Below are positions 1-10,597 of a stretch of 64,000 nucleotides of DNA, piece after piece. The stretch is from the NCBI GenBank assembly GCA_913020435.1, contig CAJVZZ010000007.1, forward strand, positions 61,339 to 125,338, given 5' to 3'. Every line of letters begins with the position of its first letter. Within the stretch, counting starts at the first letter, position 1. This DNA comes from an uncultured Flavobacteriales bacterium. GTDB taxonomy: Bacteria; Bacteroidota; Bacteroidia; Flavobacteriales_G; Salibacteraceae. Made by a program: the position numbers and the translations under genes. The notes under the pieces were generated by a model. The model was not told the origin of the DNA and ran no database searches. It worked only from the letters and a program-made list of their open reading frames with translations.

Positions 1-156
1 ATTTAATCGCTCATCTGGAACAGTAATAATGCCCACATTTGGTTCGATTGTACAAAACGGAAAGTTAGCAGACTGTGCCTTAGCACTGCTTAAACAGTTA
101 AATAGTGTAGATTTTCCAACGTTAGGTAACCCAACGATTCCGCATTTTAAAGCCAT
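1..156 (-). CDS. ychF: YchF/EngD redox-regulated ATPase (partial, N-terminus; continues beyond window start)
   Basis: Reverse complement reads [52 protein letters not shown]-loop GLPNVGKST and [10 protein letters not shown] are characteristic of YchF. Confidence 0.93.
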   Translation of the reverse strand, partial: MALKCGIVGLPNVGKSTLFNCLSSAKAQSANFPFCTIEPNVGIITVPDERLN

Positions 157-283
157 GGTAAAATTTTAGGCCGCAAATGTAATAAATAGAAGCCCCTAGT
201 AGACTCACTTTACTTTTCAAAGGTTTTCAACAATAGCAATGCCTCCCCTTCAAATCGTCTAATTTCGCAACAAAACCTATTGC

Positions 284-1120
284 ATGTCGGATATTAAACA
301 TCTAGAAAAAGTAGCTTCACAAACCAGAAGAGATATTGTTAGAATGGTTCACGCAGTTCAGTCTGGTCATCCAGGTGGTTCTTTAGGCTGTGCTGACTTG
401 TTTGTAGCGCTCTATCACTCAATTCTTAAACAAGACCCCAGTACTTGGACAATGGATGGTGAAGGAGAAGATTTGTTCTTTTTATCTAACGGTCATATTT
501 CTCCAGTATGGTATTCAACCTTAGCTAGAGCGGGATATTTTGAAATTTCAGAATTGGATAGTTTTAGAAAATTGAATACACGATTGCAAGGTCACCCAAC
601 AACACATGAAGGTTTGCCTGGTATTCGTATTGCTAGTGGTTCTCTAGGTCAAGGATTATCAGCAGCAATAGGTGCAACATTGAGCAAAAAATTGAACTCT
701 GACCTAGGCTACGTTTACGTTTTGATGGGTGACGGAGAACTGCAAGAAGGTCAAGTTTGGGAAGCAGCGATGTTTGCTGGAGCTAAAAAGGTAAATAATC
801 TTATCGCTTTTGTAGATTGGAACAAGCGTCAAATTGATGGAGATGTAAAAGACGTTTTGGATCTTGGCGACTTGAACGCTAAATGGGAATCTTTTGGTTG
901 GAAAACCATGGAAATGAATGGAAACGATATGAGCTCAATCCTTTCGACAGTAGAAAAGGCAAAATCTGAGGACGGTCCTGTCGTTATTCTAATGAAAACT
1001 GAAATGGGCGCAGGTGTAGATTTTATGATGGGAAGTCACAAGTGGCACGGAATTCCGCCGAGTAATGAACAATTGGCACAAGCATTGGAGCAGCTAGAGG
1101 AAACTTTAGGAGATTATTAA
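284..1120 (+). CDS. transketolase, N-terminal (TPP-binding) subunit
   Basis: ORF 278 aa with HPGGSLGCADL, GHISPVWYS, GSLGQGLSAAIGA and GDGELQEGQVWEA motifs. Confidence 0.93.
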   Translation: MSDIKHLEKVASQTRRDIVRMVHAVQSGHPGGSLGCADLFVALYHSILKQDPSTWTMDGEGEDLFFLSNGHISPVWYSTLARAGYFEISELDSFRKLNTRLQGHPTTHEGLPGIRIASGSLGQGLSAAIGATLSKKLNSDLGYVYVLMGDGELQEGQVWEAAMFAGAKKVNNLIAFVDWNKRQIDGDVKDVLDLGDLNAKWESFGWKTMEMNGNDMSSILSTVEKAKSEDGPVVILMKTEMGAGVDFMMGSHKWHGIPPSNEQLAQALEQLEETLGDY

Positions 1121-1121
1121 T

Positions 1122-2501
1122 ATGCACTGCACGATTCGATTATTTCTTTTTATCTTTATAAGTGCCATAGGAACTAGTATTCTGGCTCAAACTGGATTTA
1201 ACCGCGACGCTAAGACTCGAATCCTTTTTATATACGATGCTTCTAACTCAATGAACGGTTCTTGGCAGAAAGGAAAAAAACACACAATTGCTCAACGCTT
1301 GCTTTCTGAAACTATTGACGAAATGCAAAATATTCCAAATTTGGAAACTGCATTGCGCGTCTACGGTCACCAGAAATATTACAGAAATGGCCAAGATTGT
1401 AACGATACAAAATTAGAAGTGCCTTTCGCTGCTAAAAATGCCAAACAGATTAAAGCCAAATTAAAGTCAATTACACCAAAAGGAACGACTCCGATTGCCA
1501 TGACTTTAGAGAAATCGGCTGAAGATTTTTCAGATTGCTCAAATTGCAGAAACATTATCATTCTAATTACTGACGGTATTGAAGAATGTGGAGGCGATCC
1601 TTGCGCTATTTCGATGAAACTACAACGTCAAGGAATTGTATTGAAACCTTTCGTGATTGGAATCGGACTCGATGTAAATTTCAAAAAATCATTCGAATGT
1701 TTGGGCACCTTTTATGATGCCTCAGATGAAGCTACCTTTAAAAAGGTACTTGATATTGTTATTTCTCAAGCACTAAATGAAACATCAGCTCAAGTTAATT
1801 TAATCGATGCTGCCAAAAACCCTTCAGAAACTGATGTTGCGGTTAGTTTATACGACCATTTTAGTGGTCGATTACTTTATCATTTCATGCATACTATGGA
1901 TGCAAAAGGAAATCCAGATACCTTAGATTTAGAAGCCAATTACACCTACGATATGGTCGCACATACAGTCCCTCCCGTCAGGGCTGATAGTTTGACTATG
2001 ATTCCTGGAAAGCACAATATTTTGGGCGTTGATGCTCCTCAAGGCTTTATAAATATTGAAGTAAGCGGATTTAATTCTAGAACTCCTGTCCAAGCCATTG
2101 TGAGGCAGCATAAGAAAACAGAAACTGTTTTTGTGCAAGAACTAAACTCTACTGAAAAATATTTGGTAGGTTTTTACGATATTGAAATATTAACCCTTCC
2201 TCGTGTCATACTAGAAGATATAGTTGTTAGTCAAAGCCATACAACTACCGTTGACTTGCCTAATCCAGGGCTTTTAACTGTGACTAAAAAATCGAAAGGT
2301 TCTGGTGGAATATTTATTGACAGAAATGGTAAACTGGAAAAAGTAGTAAAGCTTGATGAAAATCAAGCAAGGGAAAGTTTCTATTTACAACCCGGAGAAT
2401 ATCTTCTTGTATATCGAGCAAATGGTGCACAGAGCACCTCATTTAATAAGCAACAAAAATTCACTATAAGAACAGGTAGCTCTGCTTCTATTAATCTATA
2501 A
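1122..2501 (+). CDS. secreted von Willebrand factor type A domain protein
   Basis: Signal peptide-like N-terminus, then [15 protein letters not shown] (MIDAS DxSxS) and [16 protein letters not shown]; lies between the two transketolase subunits. Confidence 0.85.
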   Translation: MHCTIRLFLFIFISAIGTSILAQTGFNRDAKTRILFIYDASNSMNGSWQKGKKHTIAQRLLSETIDEMQNIPNLETALRVYGHQKYYRNGQDCNDTKLEVPFAAKNAKQIKAKLKSITPKGTTPIAMTLEKSAEDFSDCSNCRNIIILITDGIEECGGDPCAISMKLQRQGIVLKPFVIGIGLDVNFKKSFECLGTFYDASDEATFKKVLDIVISQALNETSAQVNLIDAAKNPSETDVAVSLYDHFSGRLLYHFMHTMDAKGNPDTLDLEANYTYDMVAHTVPPVRADSLTMIPGKHNILGVDAPQGFINIEVSGFNSRTPVQAIVRQHKKTETVFVQELNSTEKYLVGFYDIEILTLPRVILEDIVVSQSHTTTVDLPNPGLLTVTKKSKGSGGIFIDRNGKLEKVVKLDENQARESFYLQPGEYLLVYRANGAQSTSFNKQQKFTIRTGSSASINL

Positions 2502-2503
2502 CA

Positions 2504-3457
2504 ATGGCTAAACACGAAAACACTGGTTCAAAGGACACTAGATCTGGATTTGGAGAAGGATTACATGAATTGGGAAAGGAAAACGAAAATGTAGTTGCCC
2601 TTTGTGCTGACCTTACAGGTTCATTAAAAATGAATGCCTTTGCAAATGATTTTCCTGAGCGGTTTGTTCAAGTTGGAATTGCAGAAGCCAACATGATGGG
2701 AATTGCAGCGGGTTTAACTATTGGCGGTAAGATACCTTTTACAGGAACTTTTGCAAATTTCTCAACGGGTAGAGTTTACGACCAAATTCGTCAAAGTATA
2801 GCTTATAGCGGCAAGAATGTAAAAATATGTGCATCGCATGCTGGTCTCACATTAGGTGAAGATGGAGCAACCCACCAAATTTTAGAAGATATTGGTTTGA
2901 TGAAAATGTTACCACATATGGTAGTTATCAATCCATGCGATTTTAATCAAACTAAAGCGGCTACCAAGGCAATTGCAGCATATGACGGTCCTGTATATTT
3001 AAGATTTGGCAGACCAAAAGTTCCAAATTTCACCCCTGCTGATCAGGATTTTGAGATAGGAAAAGCTGTTTTGTTAGAGTCTGGAAAAGACGTTACAATA
3101 ATCGCAACAGGTCATTTAGTATGGAAAGCACTTGAGGCAAGCGAACAATTAGCAGAAAAAGGCATTAACGCTGAAGTAATTAATATTCATACAATTAAAC
3201 CTTTGGATAAAGAAGCAATTCTGAAATCGGTAAAGAAAACACGCTGTGTGGTAACTGCTGAAGAACATCAAATGAATGGTGGACTTGGAGACGCTGTTGC
3301 ACAATTGCTTGGACGAGAATTACCCACTGCTCAAGAATATGTTGGGGTTGATGATTCTTTTGGGGAAAGTGGAAAACCCGAAGAATTACTTACTAAATAT
3401 AATTGTGATACTGCTGACATAATCAAAGCTGCGGAAAATGCAATAGCTAGAAAATAA
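2504..3457 (+). CDS. transketolase, C-terminal subunit
   Basis: ORF 317 aa; [55 protein letters not shown] is typical of the transketolase Pyr/C-terminal domains. Confidence 0.93.
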   Translation: MAKHENTGSKDTRSGFGEGLHELGKENENVVALCADLTGSLKMNAFANDFPERFVQVGIAEANMMGIAAGLTIGGKIPFTGTFANFSTGRVYDQIRQSIAYSGKNVKICASHAGLTLGEDGATHQILEDIGLMKMLPHMVVINPCDFNQTKAATKAIAAYDGPVYLRFGRPKVPNFTPADQDFEIGKAVLLESGKDVTIIATGHLVWKALEASEQLAEKGINAEVINIHTIKPLDKEAILKSVKKTRCVVTAEEHQMNGGLGDAVAQLLGRELPTAQEYVGVDDSFGESGKPEELLTKYNCDTADIIKAAENAIARK

Positions 3458-3462
3458 GACAT

Positions 3463-3492
3463 AAAAAAAGGCGAGCATGGCTCGCCTTTTTT
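3463..3492 (+). terminator. Rho-independent terminator (probably bidirectional)
   Basis: AAAAAAAGGCGAGCATGGCTCGCCTTTTTT hairpin flanked by A/T tracts just after the transketolase stop. Confidence 0.85.
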
Positions 3493-3512
3493 ATTTAATA
3501 TTTTAATAGTTA

Positions 3513-4118
3513 TTATTCAGCAGAAGCAGATTCTTCTCCGTCTTCTTTCGTATCTTCTTTGTGAGAAACATAATCGGTTAGAATCACGCCACTTGCCATA
3601 AAAAGGTACTTAGTTTCTGGGTCAGTAATAGCTGCAATTTCTTCAGCTGATTGTCCGTCATCCTCTGCATAATGCTGCAATTCTTCTACACTAACTGTTT
3701 CTTTGTATGCATTTCCTTGAAGCACAGTATTACTTCCATCAGCATCTAGAGGTACGAAGAAAGCGTAATCTTTAAATTTCACAAATACTTCTTTTTCTTC
3801 TCCAACTTGAATATTCATCCAACAGCCTTTCTTTTTGCATACTGAAGCTATTTTACCTCCAATTACAATATCACGCAGTGTATCGTTAGTTTCTAAACCC
3901 ACTAATAAATCTTCAGCAGAGGTAACTTCTTCCACTGAAATCTCTTCACCAAAAATAGAAGGAGAAGCGTTTCCAGAAACATCTATTCCAACAGGCTTTT
4001 TCTTTTTTGATTCAATTGTTGGTGTTTCCGGATTAGGCTCTGTTTCAGAGTTACAACCAACTAGCGAGAATGCACCAAACGCACAACTCATTAAAATAAC
4101 TGATAGATTTTTATTCAT
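3513..4118 (-). CDS. DUF4920-like lipoprotein
   Basis: Lipobox-like LVGC near the N-terminus; GGKIASVCKKKGCWMNIQVG motif as in DUF4920 proteins. Confidence 0.7.
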   Translation of the reverse strand: MNKNLSVILMSCAFGAFSLVGCNSETEPNPETPTIESKKKKPVGIDVSGNASPSIFGEEISVEEVTSAEDLLVGLETNDTLRDIVIGGKIASVCKKKGCWMNIQVGEEKEVFVKFKDYAFFVPLDADGSNTVLQGNAYKETVSVEELQHYAEDDGQSAEEIAAITDPETKYLFMASGVILTDYVSHKEDTKEDGEESASAE

Positions 4119-4137
4119 CTCTTAATTTTGTATGTAT

Positions 4138-4145
4138 CAAAGGTA
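4138..4145 (-). promoter_or_regulatory. Bacteroidota -7 element (TACCTTTG) upstream of the DUF4920 lipoprotein
   Basis: TAnnTTTG match on the minus strand ~20 nt before the start codon; no well-spaced -33 TTG seen. Confidence 0.4.
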
Positions 4146-4153
4146 ATAATCTC

Positions 4154-6265
4154 CTATTTAGATAAAAGAACAAATTCAGTTCTTCTATTTTGAATTTTAC
4201 CCGCTTCTGTTGCATTACTGGCCATAGGTTTAGAGCTTCCAAAACCCTTGAATTGAAGTCTTTCTGAGCTTACTCCAATTGCTTCCAAATATGCTTTTAC
4301 TGAATATGCTCTATCTGTGGACAATACCAAGTTTTCTGTTTCAACACCAACGTTATCTGTATGTCCATGAATTGCTACCTTAATAGAAGTTTTTTGTTTA
4401 AGATACTTTCCAAAATCATCTAAAATCACTTTAGACCTATCAGAAATATCAGCTGAATTGGTTTCGTAGTGTATATCATCAAGCCGATATGATTCGCCTA
4501 ATTCTTCAGATTTTACTACTATATTTATTTGTTGGGCAATAGGTTCTAATTCCGTGGTTTCATCTTTTTCAACTATGGAATCAGGCACCTCTATCAATCG
4601 AGCGTTATAGGCAACATCTTCTCCTTCAACTTTCAAGATAACTTTATCTCCGGGCTTTACAGCAACTACTGCCGCAAATAAACCATCAGTTTGATCTATT
4701 TCAAATTCAGTAATTTTCTTTGAATTTAGATTTTCAATTAAAATCCGCTTTTCCAGCGCTGAAGATTCAGTTTGGTCCACCTTACCTTTTACAAAAACAA
4801 CATTTTCAGGTCGCGCTTCTTTGTATAAATCGAAAGAAAGAATATTTAATCGTGTTCTAACATTTCCAATTCTAGCAGAAGAGTAATAAACTTTTTTACC
4901 GTCTGTGCTCACTACAAAACCATGCTCATCTTCATCGGTATTAATTGGGTGACCAATATTTACAGGTTCACTCCAAGAACCATCATCGTTTTGCCGCGCA
5001 TAAAAAATATCAAAACCTCCAAAACCCAAATGCCCTTGAGATGAAAAATAAAGTGTTTTAGAATCGGTGTGAACAAAAGGTGATTTATCATTGAGTTCAG
5101 TGTTAATTGGCGCCCCTAAATTCTTTGCCATTCTCCAACCGTCTTCTGCTTTATCTGATCTATAAATATCAATATTCTGACTTCCTTCTCGAATTGAAGC
5201 AAAATACAAATGCTTTCCATCCGCACTTAACGAAGGTTGAGACTCCCAGCCAGTTGGAGTGTTAATATTTGGACCACAATTCTCAGGTTCAGACCAATAC
5301 CATTCCTCTTCTCCCTTTAACTTATTAAAACCGTAAATAAAGTCAGATTGATAGATATCACAGTTGAACAGATATGCTTGCTTTTGTTTGTCGAAATAAG
5401 GCTTACAAATTGTGACATATAAATGTCTGTTGTTTAATGAAATAGTTACTCCGCCATAATTAGACTTTTTATCCGCGTTGAAGGGTTCAGGCATCTCATT
5501 CCCAATCGTGAATTTTCCTAACGTTAGATCAGAAACACTAAATTTTTCGATGTATCGAACTTCGTTAGAATTGTTTATTACACTGTTTCTATTTGGAGTA
5601 ACATCTTCCCATCTTCTTGTAAAATATAATTTTTCATTATCTGGAGTTAAGAGAGGTAGATATTCATCACCTTCATTTGTAGAAACATCACGAACTACAG
5701 TTGGATCAAACGGAACTGGGTGAGCATATTGGTAAGCAAAGAATTTTGCATAAGACAAATCGCTTTCTGTTTCGTAAAGATATTGCTCATACTTCTTTGA
5801 GAACTTCTTTTCATCATCTGCTGTAAAATCCAAGAATAGCTGTTGATTTTCTACAGCAAGCGCATATTTCTTTTGACCTAAATAAATAGCACCTAGATAG
5901 TAGTAAACATCTGAGTGAAAATTGGGGCAATTTAATTTTACCCTTTCAAGATATTTTATGACTGTCGAATATCCTCCACCTTTTGACTTCTGGGTTTTAA
6001 TCTTTTCTATTGCTAACATAAAATTAGCCTCGGCATAATCTTCCTCTTCGTCTAGAGCGGCTCTTAAAAACACCAGTCTCTTAGCCTTGTCATATTTCTT
6101 ACGATCTTTTGCCTTATCAACCAGTTTAGTTGCTTTTTCAGAAATATCCTCATCGCACTCTTGCGCAATTATGTTTGCAGGTTTAAATGCAACCACAGTA
6201 ATTAGAATTAATGAGAGAATAAAATAGCTCCGACACATAGCCGATATCTTTAAAAATCGTACCAA
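4154..6265 (-). CDS. PD40/WD40-like beta-propeller protein with N-terminal TPR-like region and C-terminal OmpA domain
   Basis: 703 aa; repeated SADGKHLYFAS / TDGKKVYYSSAR motifs; C-terminal IAIHGHTDNVG...NRRTEFVL (OmpA-like peptidoglycan binding). Confidence 0.88.
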   Translation of the reverse strand: MVRFLKISAMCRSYFILSLILITVVAFKPANIIAQECDEDISEKATKLVDKAKDRKKYDKAKRLVFLRAALDEEEDYAEANFMLAIEKIKTQKSKGGGYSTVIKYLERVKLNCPNFHSDVYYYLGAIYLGQKKYALAVENQQLFLDFTADDEKKFSKKYEQYLYETESDLSYAKFFAYQYAHPVPFDPTVVRDVSTNEGDEYLPLLTPDNEKLYFTRRWEDVTPNRNSVINNSNEVRYIEKFSVSDLTLGKFTIGNEMPEPFNADKKSNYGGVTISLNNRHLYVTICKPYFDKQKQAYLFNCDIYQSDFIYGFNKLKGEEEWYWSEPENCGPNINTPTGWESQPSLSADGKHLYFASIREGSQNIDIYRSDKAEDGWRMAKNLGAPINTELNDKSPFVHTDSKTLYFSSQGHLGFGGFDIFYARQNDDGSWSEPVNIGHPINTDEDEHGFVVSTDGKKVYYSSARIGNVRTRLNILSFDLYKEARPENVVFVKGKVDQTESSALEKRILIENLNSKKITEFEIDQTDGLFAAVVAVKPGDKVILKVEGEDVAYNARLIEVPDSIVEKDETTELEPIAQQINIVVKSEELGESYRLDDIHYETNSADISDRSKVILDDFGKYLKQKTSIKVAIHGHTDNVGVETENLVLSTDRAYSVKAYLEAIGVSSERLQFKGFGSSKPMASNATEAGKIQNRRTEFVLLSK

Positions 6266-6288
6266 TTTAATAGGAAAAAGAATTAAGC

Positions 6289-9084
6289 TTATCTTCCAAT
6301 TAGCTTCTTCAATTTATCTTCTCCTTTCTTTTTTAACTCCTCTGCAGCTTTCTTTTTTACTTTTTCAGCTTCGGCTTTTGCTTTTGCTTCTACTTCCTTT
6401 TTCAAGCGATCTCCTTCCGCTTTAGCCTTAGCCTCCGCTTCTTTCTTGATTTTATCAACCTCCTGCCTAGCTTGAGCCTCTACTTCTTTTTTCAGCCGAT
6501 CTGCTTCGGCTTTTGCCTTTGCTTCAGCTTCTTTTTTCAGCTTGTCAATTTCCTCTTTAGCTTTCTTTTTTAATTCGTCTTTAGCTTGGGCTTTTGCATC
6601 ACCTGAACCGCTTCCAAAAGAAGGCGTTATCCTTGGTTTATCATTTGTACCAGTAACTTTTACGTCAACCTTAACTTCATCACCTAACGAAGCATTTGTT
6701 CCAGCTTGCTGATTAAACTGATCCATTAGGCCTTTAGCCATCCCGGCTCCTGCTCCAAGAGCATCCATAGGAATAGCGGTTTTGATTAAATAATCCAGGG
6801 TCTGATCGAAACCATTTGAACCAGAAACATTGGCATTCAAGTCTCCTAACTTCATATCAAATGGTTCCACCCACACTCTACCTTCTCTGAATTCATAAGT
6901 AATGTTTACGTCATTTAAAACCAGTGTTCTTAGGTCATCTTTCTTTAGTGCATCTGCCACTTTATTTAAAGTTTCAGAGTCCGATATTTTTACCCTATGA
7001 GTTTGCAAATCTCCTCCTCCGTTCATTGATTCGTAAATCGGTTCCATATTACCATCTAAAACGCAAACCAATGTCATTGCAGTTGAAAATGACCCGGTTG
7101 CATTTTCCGCTATCGGAGCCATTTCTTTTACGGTATTAAACGTAGTATAGGTTTGAGGAACATCGAATTTTTTAATTGCCATTTTGAAATCAATGTTTGG
7201 CTTATCCAAATTGGTAGTTTCATAAAAACCATTCATATTCAAGCTTCCACCTAACATATTCATATCTAAGTTTTCCATTGCAACCTTCTGATCTCGAACA
7301 GTAATTTTTCCAATCATATCAGTCATCTCCATATTATCATAGAGCACTTTTTTGAAATTAGAAGTCAATACAAAATCTATATTCCCAGGCACCTCAACAG
7401 CACCTTCAGAAGAATCTACTGGAGCAGATTCATTTTCAGTTTCCTCAGTTTCTGATGATTCTTCGCCTTCACTAACTTCTGAACTTTCTTCTTCTGGCCC
7501 TGCTAATTCATTCAAGTCCATTAGGTTGGAGTTTATCGCCATTAGTCCTTTTAAAGTTCCATCACTAAACGCATAAGAAATGTAATTGGCAATTGTACCC
7601 GTTCCATTAATATCACTTTTTCCAAGTAAGCAATTCAATTCAGCCATTTCGATAGCTTGAGGTGTAAACTGAAAATCAGCCTTGTTTAATTGAACGGGAT
7701 AACCTAATGAAGGATCGTTGTAAACTATTCCTTCAAGAATCATGGACCCGCTTGCATCAAAATTTTCGTAATCTTCAGCTTCCAATGTCGAAACTTTTCC
7801 TTTCAAGTTTATATCAGCAGTAACCTTTCCCTTGTAATCCTCACCATTTTCAGAAGGCATAACATCAGCCAGTGAAGCAAGATCAATATCCATTTTTATG
7901 TTACCGTCAATGTCAGCATCCGAAACTGGAGTTTTAACCAGCATTCTCATATCAATTGGGTTATCAGCTAACTCAACATGGAAATTTTTAAGATTAACAA
8001 CAGTATTATCATCAGATCCTCCTGGGTTTTTTACATTTAAATCAATATTTATATTCTCTGCCGATTTAGGTAAGTCTGGATATTGAAACCTACCGTTATC
8101 TACTTTTAGATTAAGATTGAAGGCTGGTAAATCATTACCTATCATTTTGCCCTTAGCCATACCGTCTAATGAGAAGTTTCCGTCTGTTTTTATACTTTCA
8201 AAATCAGTCATATAAACAGCTGGAATAAGAGATAAAACACTTTTGAATGTTGTTTTTTCCGTATTGAAAGTCAAGTCTAGTTCAGTAGTTTTCTCATCTG
8301 GAAGTGCAACATAACCTTCGAAATGTAGCATAAGTTCATTGATTCCAAAATGATTCTCTTTAAAGGTATACTTTGAATTCACCATATCAATTTCAGTATC
8401 AAATTTGATATCGAATTTCGCTTTTTTCATATACCGCATACCTTCCATTTTGAAAGTCAGTTCTTCAATATTGGTTTGCGTTTCCAATAAGAAGTTATCT
8501 AAGGTAAAGTCTCCACTTCCTTCATGAGTAAAGTTTTTTATTTCTGCATACATGTCACCAACACGATCATCATAAATTACATTTATATTACGCAAATAGT
8601 AGCTGCTAACACTCATTGAAAATGGTGCTGATTCTTCTGCGGTAACCTCTTCGACCTCTTCCTCAACAGTCTCTCCTGAAGATTTTACAATATCATAATT
8701 AGCCAATGTATCTGCTTCAATAACATCAACTATTACATGGAAATTCGCGTCAGCAATACCCACTGATTTTATTTTCATTTGATCGCCATTGATAACTGAC
8801 ATTAAATCTAAATGAGTTTCAATCAGCCCTATGTCGGCTAAAACAATTCCCTCATATTGGGCTTTACCAGTAACCTTTACCCCTTTCAGCTCCAATTTAA
8901 AATCTGGAAAGGTACTAATCAGTGACAAGTCCAAGTCCGCTAATTCTACTCTTGCATTTAAGTGATCATCCATCTGCTGTTGAATCATTTCAGCAATCTT
9001 CCCTTTAAACAGAAATGGCATAGCTACAAGCAGCACTATTATGACTACAATGAGAATTCCGAGTGCTTTAAAAATCTTTTTCAT
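6289..9084 (-). CDS. AsmA family protein with long charged helical C-terminal tail
   Basis: N-terminal TM segment (MKKIFKALGILIVVIIVLLVAMPF) and AsmA-type sequence; ORF extends to 9108 but the Met at 9084 is the likelier start. Confidence 0.82.
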   Translation of the reverse strand: MKKIFKALGILIVVIIVLLVAMPFLFKGKIAEMIQQQMDDHLNARVELADLDLSLISTFPDFKLELKGVKVTGKAQYEGIVLADIGLIETHLDLMSVINGDQMKIKSVGIADANFHVIVDVIEADTLANYDIVKSSGETVEEEVEEVTAEESAPFSMSVSSYYLRNINVIYDDRVGDMYAEIKNFTHEGSGDFTLDNFLLETQTNIEELTFKMEGMRYMKKAKFDIKFDTEIDMVNSKYTFKENHFGINELMLHFEGYVALPDEKTTELDLTFNTEKTTFKSVLSLIPAVYMTDFESIKTDGNFSLDGMAKGKMIGNDLPAFNLNLKVDNGRFQYPDLPKSAENINIDLNVKNPGGSDDNTVVNLKNFHVELADNPIDMRMLVKTPVSDADIDGNIKMDIDLASLADVMPSENGEDYKGKVTADINLKGKVSTLEAEDYENFDASGSMILEGIVYNDPSLGYPVQLNKADFQFTPQAIEMAELNCLLGKSDINGTGTIANYISYAFSDGTLKGLMAINSNLMDLNELAGPEEESSEVSEGEESSETEETENESAPVDSSEGAVEVPGNIDFVLTSNFKKVLYDNMEMTDMIGKITVRDQKVAMENLDMNMLGGSLNMNGFYETTNLDKPNIDFKMAIKKFDVPQTYTTFNTVKEMAPIAENATGSFSTAMTLVCVLDGNMEPIYESMNGGGDLQTHRVKISDSETLNKVADALKKDDLRTLVLNDVNITYEFREGRVWVEPFDMKLGDLNANVSGSNGFDQTLDYLIKTAIPMDALGAGAGMAKGLMDQFNQQAGTNASLGDEVKVDVKVTGTNDKPRITPSFGSGSGDAKAQAKDELKKKAKEEIDKLKKEAEAKAKAEADRLKKEVEAQARQEVDKIKKEAEAKAKAEGDRLKKEVEAKAKAEAEKVKKKAAEELKKKGEDKLKKLIGR
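6361..6540 (-). repeat. four in-frame 15-aa (45-bp) repeats (LKKEAEAKAKAEADR type) in the AsmA C-terminus
   Basis: LKKEAEAKAKAEADR/LKKEVEAQARQEVDK/IKKEAEAKAKAEGDR/LKKEVEAKAKAEAEK read directly from the translation. Confidence 0.9.
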
Positions 9085-9179
9085 TATTGGCTTTTTGAAT
9101 TGATTCACAAATTTCTAAAAAACAATGACTTAAAAAAATGTGGGGTATTAATAAAATATAATCTTTTACCGTTAGAAAA

Positions 9180-10592
9180 CTAATCCTTTAAATTTAATTC
9201 TCCCTCTCCTTTTGCAATGATGGTACTAACAGTTGCATCGCCTGTTACATTTACCACTGTTCTGCACATGTCTAGTATTCTATCAACGGGGAAAATGATA
9301 GCAATCCATGCCGGATTTAATCCAACTGAAATAAGCACGATCATCAACATAACTAATCCGGCGCTTGGAACCGCAGCGGATCCTATAGAAGCTAAAGTTG
9401 CTGTTAATACTATTGTTAGTTGTTGCGCTAATGTTAAATCTACCATATGTAATTGAGCGAGAAACAAAACAGCAATAGTTTGATACATACTGGTACCATC
9501 CATATTAACTGTTGCTCCAATTGGTAACACGAAGCTCGAAACATTTTTTGATACTCCAATATTATCTTCTACACACTCCATAGTAACTGGCAAGGTTGCT
9601 GCACTTGAACTTGTTGAAAATGCCAAAAACTGAGCAGGACTTATCTTTCTAAAGAAGTCAGAATATCCAATTTTAGCCACGAACTTTACAATGAGTGGAT
9701 AGAAAACTGCTACCATAAATGCTAATCCCACGAAGACAGCAATGCTATATGCGCCCAGACTTTTAAAAATTTCGAATACCTCTGCTGGAGTATCTGCCAT
9801 CTTAGCTATTACTCCGGCCATTAATGCAAAAACGAAAATAGGAGCTGCCTTCATAATTAAATCAACCATTTTCAAAAACACCTCAGACATTCCCTCGAAA
9901 AATGAAATAATTGGTTGTGCCTTTTTACTAGGTATCATAATTAGAGTAATACCTAAAAATATTGCAAAGAATATAACTTGAAGCATAAGTTTATTGTCGG
10001 ATATAGAAAGTACTATATTCTCCGGAACCATATCTACCAAAAAGTATAGCGGCCCGCGAGTTTCATTTTTTGATACTACTTTTAATTTCTCCTCGATATT
10101 TTTTCGATCTTCAACACTAAGTTCATCGCCATTTTTTTGTTCAACTTCCTTTACTAAAGTAGCATACTTTGGATCTGAAGAATAGTATTTTCCATCCAGT
10201 ATTTCAACTCCATTATTAGTGGCCCAATACTCATAATTGATTCGGTTTTTAATCCGCTGTTCTGGATCAATAAAAGTTCCAGGCTTAACAACGTTACCAA
10301 TTAGCAGCCCTATGCTAACAGCGCAAACGGTAGTTATTAGATAAATCAAAAGCGTTTTACCTCCCATTCGCCCGAGTTTACTGACATCATTCAGGCTTGC
10401 TATTCCAGTTACTACTGAAAATAAAACTAGAGGCACCGCAATGAATTTTAAAAGCCGTATGAAAATTTGGCCAAAAGGATCTATCCAATCAATGGTAAAT
10501 TGATTCCATCCCATTGCACTAGAAATAAAAGACCAAATTGCTCCGAGAATCAATCCTATTAAAATCTTAACGTATAATGGCATTCCTTTCAT
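9180..10592 (-). CDS. dicarboxylate/amino acid:cation (Na+/H+) symporter, DAACS family
   Basis: AFSTSSSAATLPVTMECVE and PIGATVNMDGTSMYQ motifs of the GltP/SLC1 family. Confidence 0.92.
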   Translation of the reverse strand: MKGMPLYVKILIGLILGAIWSFISSAMGWNQFTIDWIDPFGQIFIRLLKFIAVPLVLFSVVTGIASLNDVSKLGRMGGKTLLIYLITTVCAVSIGLLIGNVVKPGTFIDPEQRIKNRINYEYWATNNGVEILDGKYYSSDPKYATLVKEVEQKNGDELSVEDRKNIEEKLKVVSKNETRGPLYFLVDMVPENIVLSISDNKLMLQVIFFAIFLGITLIMIPSKKAQPIISFFEGMSEVFLKMVDLIMKAAPIFVFALMAGVIAKMADTPAEVFEIFKSLGAYSIAVFVGLAFMVAVFYPLIVKFVAKIGYSDFFRKISPAQFLAFSTSSSAATLPVTMECVEDNIGVSKNVSSFVLPIGATVNMDGTSMYQTIAVLFLAQLHMVDLTLAQQLTIVLTATLASIGSAAVPSAGLVMLMIVLISVGLNPAWIAIIFPVDRILDMCRTVVNVTGDATVSTIIAKGEGELNLKD

Positions 10593-10597
10593 TTATT

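Noticed and set aside
6361-6540. Short-period DNA repeat as a possible CRISPR or VNTR array
   Set aside because: Repeats are in frame, degenerate at DNA level and have no spacers; explained by a helical protein tail.
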